Assembly (NCBI GenBank): GCA_907163375.1
Contig: CAJQUW010004793.1
Location: 62,001-126,000, forward strand
Origin: Prostheceraeus crozeri
Lineage: Eukaryota > Platyhelminthes > Polycladida > Euryleptidae
DNA: 64,000 nt
Direction: 5' to 3'
Shown here: in pieces, positions 1-12,645 of the stretch
Position numbering within the stretch: position 1 is the first letter of the stretch
Layout: every line of letters starts with the position of its first letter
The notes under the pieces: generated by a model
Told to the model about the DNA's origin: nothing
What the model saw: only the letters and a program-made list of their open reading frames with translations
Database searches by the model: none
Position numbers and translations under genes: made by a program

Positions 1-660
1 CCAAACTTAAGTCCCAGACTTCTAAAAAATGGAAAAGCTTGGACCTACCTGAAACAGCATGGGCTTCAACCACTTAAACCCCCATGAACCCTCTCCCCCT
101 GAATCCTTTACCGGCCACTTCTAGTGCTTGCTGCCGGCTCAGCCATGGTAATAGCCGCATGACTCTAATTGTGATGGTTCATCCGGGGTTAAGTATTGCT
201 ATTAATTCGACACTGATTACTATTGCATGTTCATTCGATTTCGGTGGCAATCAGAATGCAGTAAATTTTGGCAGTGGCTATTACACCGGCTCTATCTCCA
301 ATACGGATTAAGACTAGAAATTGTCTATGGTGCATGAAGCAAAAATGGAGGCTTTGCCGTATTGAATGTTTTGGAGACACTTATGGCAGGAAAAAACGCT
401 TGCATTGATCACCAAAGAAATCAATCAAAAATTTTGTAATACAAAGCAGGACAAATCAACGAGTCAAGAGCCATTCTGACATGTTTCGTGATATACTTCG
501 TGACTGGGAGTCTCTTATGACTGAGAAAGTTTGACAGTAACCAGAGTTATTGAAGAATATTATACGCCTCAGCCAGAGTACTAGACAGAAAACTTCATCA
601 TTCAGAGAAATCATTAACAAAACTGAACTAATGTCAATTATATACCAGCATATTTCATCA
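1..660. other. Left edge, no gene recognised
   Basis: No reading frame here resembles a known protein. The open frames of about 70 codons look like chance. The right part could belong to the 5' region of the LINE that follows, but there is no second copy in the window to test this. Confidence 0.4.
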
Positions 661-1296
661 TGCAAATACATTGTTACACATATATGACGCAGCGGCGGCG
701 TGACGTGTTTGTGTGACTCTCGTGCTTCGGGTTGCTTTTTCCTTCGTAAGATTGGTCTGTGGCTCCTAATTTTAAGAATTTTGATATCTGAATGGTCCCT
801 GAGTCTTCATCGTGATTGGTATCATATCTGTTTGAGTTCAATTGGTCTCATTTGGGTAATATTCCTAATTTTCATTTCATCAATTGGATCTCTGGAGATT
901 TCTATTGAATTCCTGCAAGTTGTGTCTTCATTCTTCGGAAGGAATTCCCACTTCGTACATGCGCTTCTAATTTTGGCACACTCGCTACAGTATACACACA
1001 AGGTGCAAGTGTTTGCGTGTCTGTGTTATACGTCATAATCGTGTCATTATCAATTCATCGCTTGTTCAATCCATCCACCGTGTGTTTCAGTTTGATCAGC
1101 TGTGTTTGGTAAGCTGTTGACCATCAGTCAGCTGACAACTGCTGCATCGAGACAACGATCCACGCGCGGAGAGGGTGAAATATCGATTTTTTGTCACGTG
1201 GTCTTCTGACGTGATCCTGCAACACGACAAGCTTTTCGTCATTGTTTGAAGTCATTATAGAGATTCCAGTTTGATTGGAAGTGACGTTCTGTTGTC

Positions 1297-2022
1297 ATGG
1301 GTACTCCGGTCAAGAGAAACATGCGTTCTGGTTCTTCCACATTCGTTTCTCTAAGCGACATTAAACAATTGCTTCAAGAAACAAAGAATGAAATAATCAC
1401 CAGATTATCGAAAGATTTAAATGCCTTAAAATTGGAATTCGATTCCATTAAGGTCAAGATTTCGGGTCTTGAAACCTCGATGACATCAATCCAGCGTGAT
1501 CACGAGTCAGTTAAAGCAGAGATACTCAACATTTATCATAGGATAAATACAACTGAAGCAAATCTATATCCCTCGCTTGTTGAGGAAATGAGTCAGCGAA
1601 TGGAACGCGTAAATAATTTGATTATCCGGGGCATTCCGGAATCTGATCATGGAACTGTCTCTGAACGACAAGAACATGACAGAGAGAAAATTGATGATCT
1701 TTTTGAAGAGATTGGAATTGAAGCTTCTTCCATTGATGACATCAAGCGTCTGGGTTGTGTGAATCAAACAGGTCATTCTCGACCAATTAGAATAACGGTT
1801 AAAAATTTGAATGAGAAAAAAGAAATTTTGAGGAAAGCGCGAACACTTCGAGATTCTACCAATTACCGGGATGTGTATATTGCTAATGACCTTACTCGTG
1901 CTCAGTTGGCACAAGCTCGTGAGCAGAGGCAGGAACTCAAACGTAGACGGGAAATTGATGAAGATGTAGTTATTTATCGGAATCAAGTTATGCTGCGTTC
2001 TGATATAAAGAACTTTCGGTGA
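1297..2022 (+). CDS. LINE-A ORF1 protein (coiled coil + RRM-like)
   Basis: A 241-residue intact reading frame from ATG. Residues about 15-95 are rich in charged heptad-like sequence (coiled coil expected). Residues about 105-240 match the RNA-binding part of LINE ORF1 proteins: NLIIRGIPES, then IKRLG, RPIRITV, a KARTLRDS segment and VYIANDLTRAQ followed by a basic QELKRRR run. In this family the protein coats the LINE RNA as a chaperone. The stop codon overlaps the first codon of ORF2 (GTGA). The ORF2 frame has no early ATG, so ORF2 is probably reached by re-initiation or frameshifting; that last step is inference. Confidence 0.87.
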   Translation: MGTPVKRNMRSGSSTFVSLSDIKQLLQETKNEIITRLSKDLNALKLEFDSIKVKISGLETSMTSIQRDHESVKAEILNIYHRINTTEANLYPSLVEEMSQRMERVNNLIIRGIPESDHGTVSERQEHDREKIDDLFEEIGIEASSIDDIKRLGCVNQTGHSRPIRITVKNLNEKKEILRKARTLRDSTNYRDVYIANDLTRAQLAQAREQRQELKRRREIDEDVVIYRNQVMLRSDIKNFR

Positions 2023-4662
2023 CGCTTTTACAACAAAGTAATCTCAATCCTGTGTTCTCATCTACCAAAAGTTCAAGATGTCCTAAGATTTTTCTCGCTA
2101 ATGTTAGATCTATCTTTTATAAATTTGATGACCTTGTTACATCCGTTACCGCATTTAAACCAAAAGTCATTTTGATAACCGAATCTTGGCTCAACGCTGA
2201 TGTAGACGATTGTATTTTATACATAAATGACTATGTTCTCTTCCGTGATGATCGCATAAACCGTAAAGGAGGCGGCGTGTGTGCCTGGATCCAGAGGGAT
2301 TTATCCTCAAAGCGTGCTAATCTATCTGTCTGTAAGCCGCACGTCATCGAAGTATTATCAATTGAATTTGCGAATATTGTCTGCTTTCTCACTTACATCC
2401 CGCCTAACTTGTCTGCTTGTGAGCGTACGTCTATCTCTGACTTCTTTGTGGTGGAGCTTGATGCTGTTCTTTCGAAAACACCTGACGTTCATTTGATGAT
2501 TGCGGGTGATTTTAATAACTTTGATACGACCATTTTATCTGAAGACTTTAATTTGCATAACAAAGTTACTTGTGCTACTAGATCGTGCAATATTCTAGAT
2601 CATATCTGGGTCGATAATGAGCTGTGTGAAATGTACGAATTTTCTTCATCTGTAGGTCCGCCTGTTGGTACGTCTGACCACAATTGTATTATTCTTGACT
2701 CTAATGAAGCCTACAAAACTACTGCACACAATGCTTGTACTCGCATTGTTGAGGTTTGGGATTATAGACACTCAAATATCTGTGAATTTGTGAGAGTTCT
2801 GTCACTCCTTGATTTTGACACATTGTATGACTGTAATTCTGTTGATGAAAAGCTGCAGACCTTTTATGAGCTTATTAATGTGGCACTCTTGAGTTTACCA
2901 CGCGGTTATGTTACTTTTACCAACAGAGAAAGCATGGATGAGTCCCTTGCTTAAATCTCTTATCAACAATCGCTGGGATGCATTCAGAAGCAAAAATTGG
3001 TCTGTCTACGAGCACTACAAACCTCGAGTTAAAGATGAAATCATCAAAGCCAAACTTGCTTGGGCCAGGAAGCTTTCAACTAGTTCCAAAAACTGTTGGT
3101 CTGTTGTGAACGAAGTACGTGGCATCAAGAAAAAGAATCTATTTGAAAACTTGATCGATGAGCATGGTAATCTCAGTCAATTAATTGATGTCCTAACTTT
3201 GGAATTTCGAAAGAACTTCAATCTCCTCGATGACGATGAACTTTCATCAATAGCCATGGATGATTTGTGTCTCTCTGTTTCTGAGCTTGATGTCTACCGT
3301 GCAATCAAGAATCTGAAATTGAACAAGTCTTCTGGAATTGATGGCATTCCTGCCTGTTTGCTATGATTTGGTTCACACATTTTATCTGGTCCTATTTCTC
3401 ATATTATAAATGCGTCAATAGAACAAAGAATATTTCCTGCTCATCTGAAAGTTGCCCTTGTTCATCCTATACCGAAAAAGGCAGTCCCTCGTGTGCAAGA
3501 TCTTCGCCCTATCTCAGTCCTATCTACTCTGTCCAAGGTTTTCGAAAAACTCATCTTGAGCCACATCAAATCTTTCCTAATTCACAGCTATGGTGTGGAG
3601 CAGCATGCATATAGGCCTTTGGGGTCTAGCACCAGTGCATTGGTTGAGATCATCAATGAAATAAAGCTAACCATGGAATCTAATGCTGTGCTGGGAGTGC
3701 GTGTGACATGCATTGATCTATCGAAAGCATTCGATAAAATGCTGCATAACAAACTTTTGAATAGGTTGTTGTCACTTGGAATGGATGGAGGGGTTGTGAA
3801 ACTTCTTAAGTCTTATTTAACCGATCGTATTCAGTTTATCACTGTAAATGGACATCGTGGCATTGCATCTCATGTAATTTCCGGTGTGCCCCAAGGGTCA
3901 ATCTTTGGCCCTTACCTTTTCAATGCCATGATTGGGTGTATCACGTCTTTGCCAAATTGTAAGATCGTGAAGTACGCTGACGATATGACTCTGATTGAGC
4001 CGATATATGCCACTAATCCAACTCAATCGAAGGTTGAAGAAATTGTGAATAATTTATCTGATATTGGCTTGACCATTAACACTTGCAAATGTAAACAGCT
4101 TCTCATAAAGCGTGGCAAAGCTTTTCCTGTTTTTCATGATAGCCTGTTTCAAACTGTAACTTCTGTGAAAGTTTTGGGTTTAGTTATCCATCAGTCTCTT
4201 TCTTGGGATGATCAGATAGCTCAAACCATAAAGAAAGCAGCATCTCGATTGTATGTAATACGTATTTTAAAGAGCATCTTACCCAAGAAAGATTTGATCA
4301 ATGTGTATCACTCTCTGATAACGAGTCTGTTTTTATATGCCTCACCTGTTTATGGCCACTTACCACGTAAGTTATCCCTGAAATTGGAAAGATTTCAACG
4401 TCGTGCACATAAGATCATCTGTGGTGCCGATTATCAATGTAGCAATTTTCCGTCAATCGAGCACAAGTTTGAACAGCGAGCTGTAGAGTTTCTGTTAAAA
4501 TGTGAGTGTTTTCCAAATCATCCTTTGAACCATTTGATCCCCGAAAGACTTCTTATGAGCAATCATTTTCGCATCCCATTCTGCAAGACTACCAGGTATC
4601 TTGACTCTTTTGTGCCTTGGTCATGTTTGTTGTTCAACGAGAATAGGCCGGGTATCCGATAG
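2019..4662 (+). pseudogene. LINE-A ORF2: endonuclease + reverse transcriptase, two lesions
   Basis: The first part (2019-2954) is an endonuclease/exonuclease/phosphatase domain: NVRSI, ITESWL, a GGGV loop, IAGDFNNFD and the closing GTSDHN motif. The second part (about 2908-4662) is reverse transcriptase: the linker AWMSPLLKSLI, RPISVLSTLSKVFEKLI, AFDKMLHNKLL, GVPQGSIFGPYLF and the catalytic KYADDMTLI, then the thumb and a C-terminal FQRRAHKIICG segment. Two lesions are visible: a frameshift somewhere around 2890-2930 between the domains, and a TGA at 3364-3366 after GIDGIPACLL. The reading frame carries on unchanged after that stop. All catalytic residues are kept, so the copy is recent. Confidence 0.9.
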
Positions 4663-4811
4663 TTCAATCGACCTTTAATGTAAACCGATTTCTTGTTCGA
4701 CATACACGTATCTCGTCGCCTGTTTGCATCGGAATCTTTGCTGCATGTTTTTTTCTTCTGAAACGGTTTATTTTGTATCTGCATGCCTTGGATCCTTCCG
4801 ATTTTCATTTT

Positions 4812-4840
4812 TCGAATAAACATTACTTTACTTTACTTTT
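4812..4840 (+). repeat. LINE-A 3' tail, AATAAA plus (TTTAC)n
   Basis: A short pentamer repeat directly after AATAAA closes the LINE. This is consistent with target-primed reverse transcription starting on a simple repeat rather than a long poly(A). Confidence 0.75.
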
Positions 4841-5424
4841 ACGTTATTTGTCATGTGAAATCCTTGCATCATTGTCAATTGATATTTGAAGTACTATCAT
4901 GTTCACCCATAAATGTAATGAAACAAATAATCAAAAACATCTTCAACTAATAACTAGGCGCATTATTTTCTTCATTGGCGTTTCTTACACGTGACTTAAT
5001 GCTCGAGAAATACAAGTCCGACGTTTTGAATTCGCGCCAAAATTTCGGGTTTGCGAGCAGCTTTAATGACCACCTGAAATCAGCTGATGACCCTTCTAGC
5101 CTAATACAGTAAAACAATCTGATTTCTATGGTGGAAATATTCATTATCACCTGATTGTAGTTATTAAAAGGTAGTTGTTTAATGGAGACGCCGTTGATTA
5201 CTTGACACCCACAATCTCTTTTCTTAGCACTCAGATATCTATGCGCCTGCAAACATGTTTGTGCTATTCAACACGTTTGCATATCAGTTGCAAATTGTTC
5301 CACAAATGACAGCGTTCAACAATTGTGTTACAGAACTCTCAATTGATCTCGGCCAAATAAAGTCTTTGAGCGCTGTGAAAACAAAAATAGAATGTAGCGA
5401 AAAAGCTGAAATATTTTGGAAATT
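4841..5424. other. No gene recognised
   Basis: Unassigned sequence between LINE-A and a PLE scrap. The short open frames on both strands show no recognisable motif. Confidence 0.4.
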
Positions 5425-5880
5425 CTCCTATGTTTCAACTCTTCCCTCTCAAGCAACGTAAAAAACATATTCGCCACATAAATAGTGCTTTAGAAAATAG
5501 TATTTTAAGAATTGCCGTGAGCACTTACAAAACACAAAATATGATAAGCAATAAAGCCAAAGTTCCTTTAAGTGAGTTATCCTCCGTAGTGTATAAATAT
5601 ACTTGTGAGCATTAGAGTCAATGCTTCGTCAGTGAAACCCGTCGCCATATATCTGCTAGGATAAACGAACATGTGAAAGGTCGACCCCAATCTGAAATAT
5701 CGCTTCATGCTCATATCCCAGATAAAGATCACTTTAGTCCCTTTAGCCTAGTTTCCACTCTATGATTTTCAAATTTTGTAATCAGTTCATATGTGTAATC
5801 CAGCAGTTAATTTTTATCTGTATACCCTTGAGAATGCTCAATAGACTATGAGCGAAACGTTGGGAAAATTTTCGTTCTTA
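5425..5880 (+). mobile_element. Penelope-like element remnant (3' end)
   Basis: Translation gives the pre-endonuclease linker of PLEs (KVPLSELSSVVYKYTCEH) followed by an ETRRHISARINEHVKG segment of the GIY-YIG endonuclease. Downstream lies a typical PLE 3' structure: CCCTTGAGA, a short stem and GAGCGAAACGTTGG. The RT part is missing and the remnant is broken. The same CCCTTGAGA...GAAACG arrangement recurs in the PLE at 31-33 kb, which supports the call. Confidence 0.75.
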
Positions 5881-6251
5881 TTTCTTTCAAAAATTGCTTA
5901 GTAAAAATGTTTTATCGATGTTGGCTCTTGCTTATTAATTCAAGTTTATATATACTAGATGAAACATACTAAATGGGAAATGCACGCATGAATGTTGATG
6001 AGAAGAAAAAATCTCATTTGAGAGATACATGTATGAAATTTTGCAGATTGTATTGTAATTTATTTACAAGGGAGATAGATGTGGTTTGTTCTTCAAGTAG
6101 GCATCCACAGAAGTATTCAATCAATTCTTCGAAAATTCCAATCAATTAGGATGGAACTTCGAAGCTTGGAGCACATGGTATTCATGTATAATGTTTTTAT
6201 TGCTATGTTTACATGCCATCACGCAACAAATTTTGACAAGCATGTTTTGCA

Positions 6252-7997
6252 TTATTTTTTGCGAGCCGGCATTTGGACGTTTAAATAATTTGCAGATATA
6301 TCAACGATGCTGTCTTTTTTCCATTCTACTAATTTCTTGAGGACGTTAATCAAACTTCCAAAGTTGCTGTTCACTCCGATTACTATGTAGAACATTCTAT
6401 GCATAGTGTATTTCGTAGGCTCCAATTCAGATACTTTTTGTGTCATTCGAGCAATCATGAAATTGACAAGGACGATCGAGATAGAAGTATACAGCAACAG
6501 ATGATAGAATTGCAGGCGAGATACTGTACTTGAGTCACCATCAATGCTTCCAAGACTCATCTGAAATACCAAATATGGAGTCAGTGTGGAATTGCCAAAT
6601 CCTTGCAATTTGTACAAACTACTGCAGGATTGCATACAGAGAAGAAGAAATGTGAATACAATAAGAAATAACCCATACAAGGCCAGATATTGAATTGTAC
6701 CATTGATGGCTTCACATAAGATAGTAATCGATAACCCTCCCCAACTCTCGGGTAGCAAACGCAGAACATCCAAAATCAGAAATAGAGTTAAAATGAAAAT
6801 TAATGCAAAACAAACATCCATTATAAACAATTGCAAGGAAAATTCATGTTCAAAATCATTTGGATTGAGACAAAGATATAAGCTAGCAAATATTATGTAA
6901 AGACAATTAATGCATTTACTAAAATATAACCCTCTCAGTACACCCCCAACTGTATGTGCTTTATTTGGATTGTAGATATCGACAAAATTCAGACATTGTA
7001 TCAAAAAAGTTCCTATCAACATAACGTATATCAAAGCGAATACATGCAGGGCCAAGAAAAATATGATCACACTGTTTTTTACACTCTCGCTAAGCGATAT
7101 ATCAAAGGAAAAAATGTTCCATTTACACTCAATGGCTTCATTGCCCTTTGGCTCATTATTTACGTCATAAACCAGACGCTGGACTATGTTTGGATAAGCA
7201 CATAATGTCATCACGGTTAAAGTAAAGACTGACGATGATAAGTTAGTTAAAGAAATGAATACAATGCAAGAAGCAGATGCCATGGCTTTCTCTGTCCATG
7301 CTTTCATCACTGGATGATCAAGAATTCCACTACTAGTAAGTCTGTTGAGAACAGTGTACTTAGAATTGATGAAGAAATAAAGTGGAGATTTATGTTGTCT
7401 GTTCCCCCCATCCATATATTCAGACAGATCATAGCGCCGCAGTTCCATCAATCCCTCATATCCTAACTTTTCGTAAAAGATACATGGAGTGTCAAGGAAG
7501 TGTTGAAATAATTGAAAAGAGGATGATCGCATAGCTGACTCAATCGGTCGAAGACCATCCTCTTCCTGATCATGTAATCGACGCAAGCAGTGTGATGACA
7601 AACGACACGCCAACATGTCATAGAAATCGCCCACTGCACTCTCTGATGTGATCTTTACTGAATGGCTTGATATCAACAAGTGAAGATATGAACAATGAGG
7701 TATATCAGAGTTTTCGAGAAGGTCCGGATTCACTGACAGTAGCCATTCAACACATCGGGTTGCTGCCAATGCGACTGCAAATTCAATAGGATAGCGGATT
7801 GCAGCTAAAGGATTTGATCTTTGATCTTGGCATCCACACTTCTTTGCTATTGAAATGTCTTTTGGAGGAGAAGGCAGAGAAGTTTTGCAGAAGCGAACAA
7901 CATCATTGCCGAATTCACACCTCACAAAAACTTTCAACTTTTCCACAGAGTCGTCCCCAAGGCAATGCAGAAAATGGTGCGTCTCGATTTGATACAT
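6252..7997 (-). CDS. TRP-like cation channel, single exon
   Basis: Intact frame of 581 residues from the ATG at 7995-7997 (an upstream in-frame GTG is less likely). The N-terminal third has ankyrin-like helices (around AIRYPIEFAVALAATRCVEWLL and DGLRPIESAM). The rest has six hydrophobic segments: SASCIVFISL..., NSVIIFFLALHVFALIYVML, GLYFSKCINCLYIIFASLY, LFIMDVCFALIFILTLFL, YLALYGLFLIVFTFLLLC, and a last YHLLLYTSISIVLVNFMIAR. A pore-like MSLGSIDGD lies between segments 5 and 6, and the post-S6 LVNFMIARMTQ matches TRP LLNLLIAMM. This is the layout of TRP (TRPV/TRPA-like) channels, which pass cations across the plasma membrane. The protein is short for the family, so upstream exons may be missing. 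It is divergent; no subfamily is assigned. Confidence 0.72.
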   Translation of the reverse strand: MYQIETHHFLHCLGDDSVEKLKVFVRCEFGNDVVRFCKTSLPSPPKDISIAKKCGCQDQRSNPLAAIRYPIEFAVALAATRCVEWLLSVNPDLLENSDIPHCSYLHLLISSHSVKITSESAVGDFYDMLACRLSSHCLRRLHDQEEDGLRPIESAMRSSSFQLFQHFLDTPCIFYEKLGYEGLMELRRYDLSEYMDGGNRQHKSPLYFFINSKYTVLNRLTSSGILDHPVMKAWTEKAMASASCIVFISLTNLSSSVFTLTVMTLCAYPNIVQRLVYDVNNEPKGNEAIECKWNIFSFDISLSESVKNSVIIFFLALHVFALIYVMLIGTFLIQCLNFVDIYNPNKAHTVGGVLRGLYFSKCINCLYIIFASLYLCLNPNDFEHEFSLQLFIMDVCFALIFILTLFLILDVLRLLPESWGGLSITILCEAINGTIQYLALYGLFLIVFTFLLLCMQSCSSLYKLQGFGNSTLTPYLVFQMSLGSIDGDSSTVSRLQFYHLLLYTSISIVLVNFMIARMTQKVSELEPTKYTMHRMFYIVIGVNSNFGSLINVLKKLVEWKKDSIVDISANYLNVQMPARKK

Positions 7998-8039
7998 AGT
8001 TGTATCGGGTGGAGTGGGAGACACAAACGGTGTATTTCT

Positions 8040-11000
8040 CAGTGGAAGAGAGATGCTGAGAGTGTTTGATTTAAACTGATAAAATATGACATATTTGTGC
8101 CAATAATATAAAAGTACAATAGACTCCTTAAACGGCAGCCAATGGATAAAAATCTGGTCATGATTGGATGAAATGATGATTTTGGAATATCTTCACAACG
8201 CAATAACTGAAATTGCAAAAAGACTTATTTATTTATTTCTATCTGATTTTCTGTTATTCAAGAAAAATTCTGACAATCCCATATGAGCACAGTCATGTCA
8301 TTAAGTCACGCACGATGTTACTATTTATATTCGATATATTCGATATTATATATAGGATGCATGATCGTGCATGTGCATGTATGTCAGATGGATGATTGCC
8401 TTTGACATGCACATTGCACATTGACCCGTTTCTTCAAATGTCTCAGAGTTTCTCCGATGTAGCACAGAGAATACTATCCACAATATACAAATACGCAAAA
8501 GAGGAGCACTCTACGATTTTGATGGTATCATTGTTTCTACAGATATATTACGTTTCTCATGTGTTGCATGCAGTTTTTATTTTTGACTTATTCAGCACAT
8601 TGTTGATCTGTTGAGTTTTCTTGTTTACTTTCTTGAATGTGTCTGCTTTGTAAGGTAGCTTCCGAAATAAAAGTTGTTCGTCTTTCATCTAAGTCACTTC
8701 TCAAGCTGATCTGTGGATTAGACATTTTCATATCAACTTGTTCGAAAACTTTCTCAATTACGATCAGCATAATTACGATGATCAAAAAAAGTTCTCTCAT
8801 ATTTTCCTATTTTCTAGTTTAAAACTTGTGTCTGCAATTGGATTTTGAGATTGTGTATAGAGGGCTAGAATTACATAATTTTTGTAGGTAATCGGAATAT
8901 ATGATTCATAATGAGCATATAGAAACGTGTTCATGGGTTTTACATGCAATTCGTGGACACATTTTTTTATATTTTTTTGGACATGATCATGTATATGCTG
9001 AAAAGCATTCCGTAATGACATAAAAGCCTAAACACTTAATATGCTCTATACTTTATATTTTATATAAAACACGTTTCAGATTTTATCTTATTTTATATAA
9101 AATCACGCTCAAGAGTTCCAGACTCTTATACGTCTGCTTGCGGTCATCCATGTAAACTCAAAAGATCTGAATTTAAACTGTACTGGAGAGAGTTCTCAAT
9201 TGACGTTGCAAATCACTCCTCACAAGTGGAGAAGTAAACATCACTTCGGTGAATCACTTTAAATCAAGTTTGCACGTCGCAGACAAAGCATTTCGTGACA
9301 TCAGCACTCAGTCAGTGATCAAATTGTTCATCTCGGAACTCTTATCGCTAGAAAAACGTTTGTTATATTGGAGCTTAGAATTTGTTGACCGCTTAAAGCT
9401 TTCTTTTCGGGGGGGGGGGGAATATAGATGTGCGCATATATTATTGCTGTATAAATGCAATCATTGCATCAATGACCGTCTGGGTCATCATTTTGACTAT
9501 CTGTTTTCAACTTGCTTTGTTTGATTGACTTTGAAAATACAGTTAGCATTAACATAAATTGAGGCCTACAACTCATTAGACTAGTAAATAAGTCATTACG
9601 AGCATTACTGCTCATCGCACACAATATTATATCAAAGTGCGATTAATTGCATTGTGTAATATGCATTGCAATAACTAACATCGTTTATGCGGAGTACCGA
9701 TGGGCCTACCATTCATGAATTTCATGTATGCCATGGGGAAATTGGATAATGTCTGATGGCATAAGTTGACCAAATAATGTCTGATGATCAAAGCCTCAAC
9801 CAACCACTATAGCCACTACAGCCACCGTCCCATCCCCAACCGGCCGGTTTTGATGACGCCGGCCTGGCCACGACCGTCAAAACCCCGGAACGGTTCAAAC
9901 TCGTTGTCGTTTCAATAGCTAGAAATTGAGTTTGAAATTAAAGAGTATGTTCACAAGTTCAATGTTAATTTGCCACTGTTGATGGTCACATCGACTGAGA
10001 CATGTGTGATAACTCAATAAAGATCGCATAACATAATGAGATATTTAGAAATGATTCAGAGAGAAGATTGAAGTGCGTCATGAGACTCAAGACTAGGGAC
10101 TCAGAAAATTCCGGCCTCATCTATCTCATTTTCTTCATTGCTCGGCCGTTTGCACGCATCAGTGTATCACTTGGAGTCAGCAAAGTCCTTATGCGGTAGC
10201 AACCAAGAAACTGGAACACTGTCTGATGCAGCTTCACAACTAATTTCATAATTAGCTATCAAAGGTGAATGTCACCGCCAGCTGTTTGAATCATTTCGTC
10301 ATTCCGCAATTGAAATGACGCGGTGCGTCTACTCGAGCCATATTCAAGCAAGATGACCCGCCATCAGACTCCCAAAACAGTGTTCGCAAGTTTTTGTTCT
10401 GTCGCTCCACCATACTATTGGCTATGCCCATGGCGTGCCATCAATCGCAATTAGAGGTCAGTGACAATAGCGCTGCGCTTAAGGAGACAATCGTTCAGGA
10501 AGTTTCTAATATTCTCTCTGACCCGGTTGCTCGACTACAGCATTAAAAGGTAGTTTATAAGTACCCTTCCATGTGTATATAGTAGCATAGTATTTGTATA
10601 GTAGCAACTCAGTATCAATTAAATCCCTAATGTGTATGCAGTTTCGATTTCATTAAATGAACTCAAGTTGAGACCCAGTAACTAATGTGAGATAAGCAAA
10701 TTTTTGCAGTTTTGAAGAAATTGCCACGGAATTGACTGATCATGACTACAATGCAGAAGGGATAATAGTATTTTACAAATCCTCCGTGTCATGACAACCG
10801 TAGAGAGGCAATGCTTATTAAATTAGCTTCTATGGGTGACTACTTAAATGCTCAGCCTTATTAACAGGAGTATTTTCTTAAGCATGATCATATCACAAAC
10901 TACCTCCCACTGAAAGAGCAAATTATCATAATCAAAGACAATGATAATAACTAACTTTAAAAGAAGTAAATGAGTCCGCATTAATGCTCAGATTCAAAAA

Positions 11001-12640
11001 ATGAAGCATAAATTTAGTGAATCACAAACTCATGCCAATGAAAATTAAATTAGAAACTTTTCATCAAAACATTTTGGCATAGAAGCACAATAAGATCTCA
11101 ACTTTTCCACGAAGACATGTATTATAATGCGGTTCATGAAACTTCCTTGATAATCAGCTTAATATCCGCTCAATTAAGATACCTGTTAGTAAATGTTCCC
11201 TTTGAAATCTTGTGAGTTTCATGCTACTTATATGGAGGCACCAAAATCGCTAGTATGTAAACACTGCAAAAAATTTGCAAACATTTAGATTCTTGGAAAT
11301 TTGATCAAATACCTTTCTTAGACCGCAGGAATGCAATCTACGCAAAAAAAATGAATCTTTTGATAAAAATTCTCACTGCATGCTAACACTTTTTTGAGTC
11401 GACACTCTATCTGCTATATACTTACTCTATGGCTGGTATATGCCTATAAGGAACGTGATTGAAATAGAAGTTGAAAATGCAGTAAAGCTCCCGGTCTTGA
11501 GGATGAAGAGCAGTCAGACCACCAAAGCCTCCACTTTTCGTGTCACGTCTTCTTAATTCATTTTGTAGATTAATGATTTCACCATAAGCTTAATCAGTAA
11601 ACTTCAAAGCCTAAGATATAAAATTTGTCAAAACTTGCCAATTTTATTTAGCAATTATCTCTTTATCTTTTAATTTGTTATTGAGATAAAGAACAGTGTC
11701 ACCGTTAAAGCGGCATTAATTTTCTTCTTCCATCTACGTTTTGGCTAGGATGAGGTTACTAAACATTTATATAAAGTAGTATTATATTCTACGATTCACA
11801 ATGGAGCTTCATGCAAAAGCCGACCATAGGAGAAGTAACCGCTGATATAACCAGACAACCGCTATATTACAGCAGTATTTGATTGACTTCATTCTTTAAG
11901 GTTCAACGCAATTTTGCTTCACATATGCTTCATTTCTGCATTCATTTGTCCATAATTAAGTGCAGCCATTTGACAAAATATGAAATGCTCAACTAAAATC
12001 ATGAAGACAAACATGCGAAGAATGTGGCATTAATAATCTTTCATCAGAGATGAACACCGGCCGAAGTCATAGTATTCATGGAATTCGAATTTCCAAGATG
12101 GTGAAATATACATTGTACATGACAATGCCTATCAGTCCCATTCAATTAACATATGTTGCATTGTTATTCATCATAAATTTGATTCATTTGCAAGATTATA
12201 CCAGAATTAATACTTAAATTCAACGGAAATTGCTATAAGTAGGACGCTTCTGCAGACATGCTGGTGTGCATGATCATATATTGAAATATTTATACTCATC
12301 AGTGCAATGTATTGAGCTCCGCAAAATTATAGACCGTCTTCTTCGTAAATTCGTCGTGATTGACATTATACTGATCATGACTGATTGGCTCCAATGTTCG
12401 CATGTAATCTAGGCCTACATTCATCACTCATGTATTTCAGAGTCATCATGCACACCAGCGTAGGAACCGGCCGGGGTCGAGCCGGCAGCCAGAGGCAGTC
12501 AGCCGCCCGATGTGATCAAAACGGGCTAGGTCAGTGTATATATCATCTACTGGTCAAGGCTGACAGCTGATCAACTCAGACAGTTAGACATCATTTGATT
12601 TTTCAACTTCTACATAGGTAGCATGAGGTAGGTCTGTCAG
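8040..12640. other. 4.6 kb without a recognised gene
   Basis: AT-rich non-coding DNA. The only oddities are a run of 12 G at 9409-9420, a short GC-rich patch near 9830-9900 and another near 12460-12500. I found no terminal repeats, coding motifs or tRNA boxes that I would defend. Confidence 0.45.
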
Positions 12641-12645
12641 TACTC

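Larger units (their letters stand above)
1297..4838 (+). mobile_element. LINE-A: nearly full-length CR1/Jockey-like non-LTR retrotransposon
   Basis: A two-ORF non-LTR retrotransposon in forward orientation. ORF1 (coiled coil plus RRM-like domain) is followed by ORF2 (apurinic-type endonuclease, then reverse transcriptase). The element ends in an AATAAA and a short TTTAC repeat, which is how many CR1/L2/Jockey-like LINEs terminate. The 5' UTR probably lies within 660-1296, but its start is not visible. Damage is light: one frameshift between the endonuclease and RT parts and one in-frame stop in RT. This is the youngest-looking LINE in the window. The clade call rests on domain order and motif style, not on a tree. 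Confidence 0.9.
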
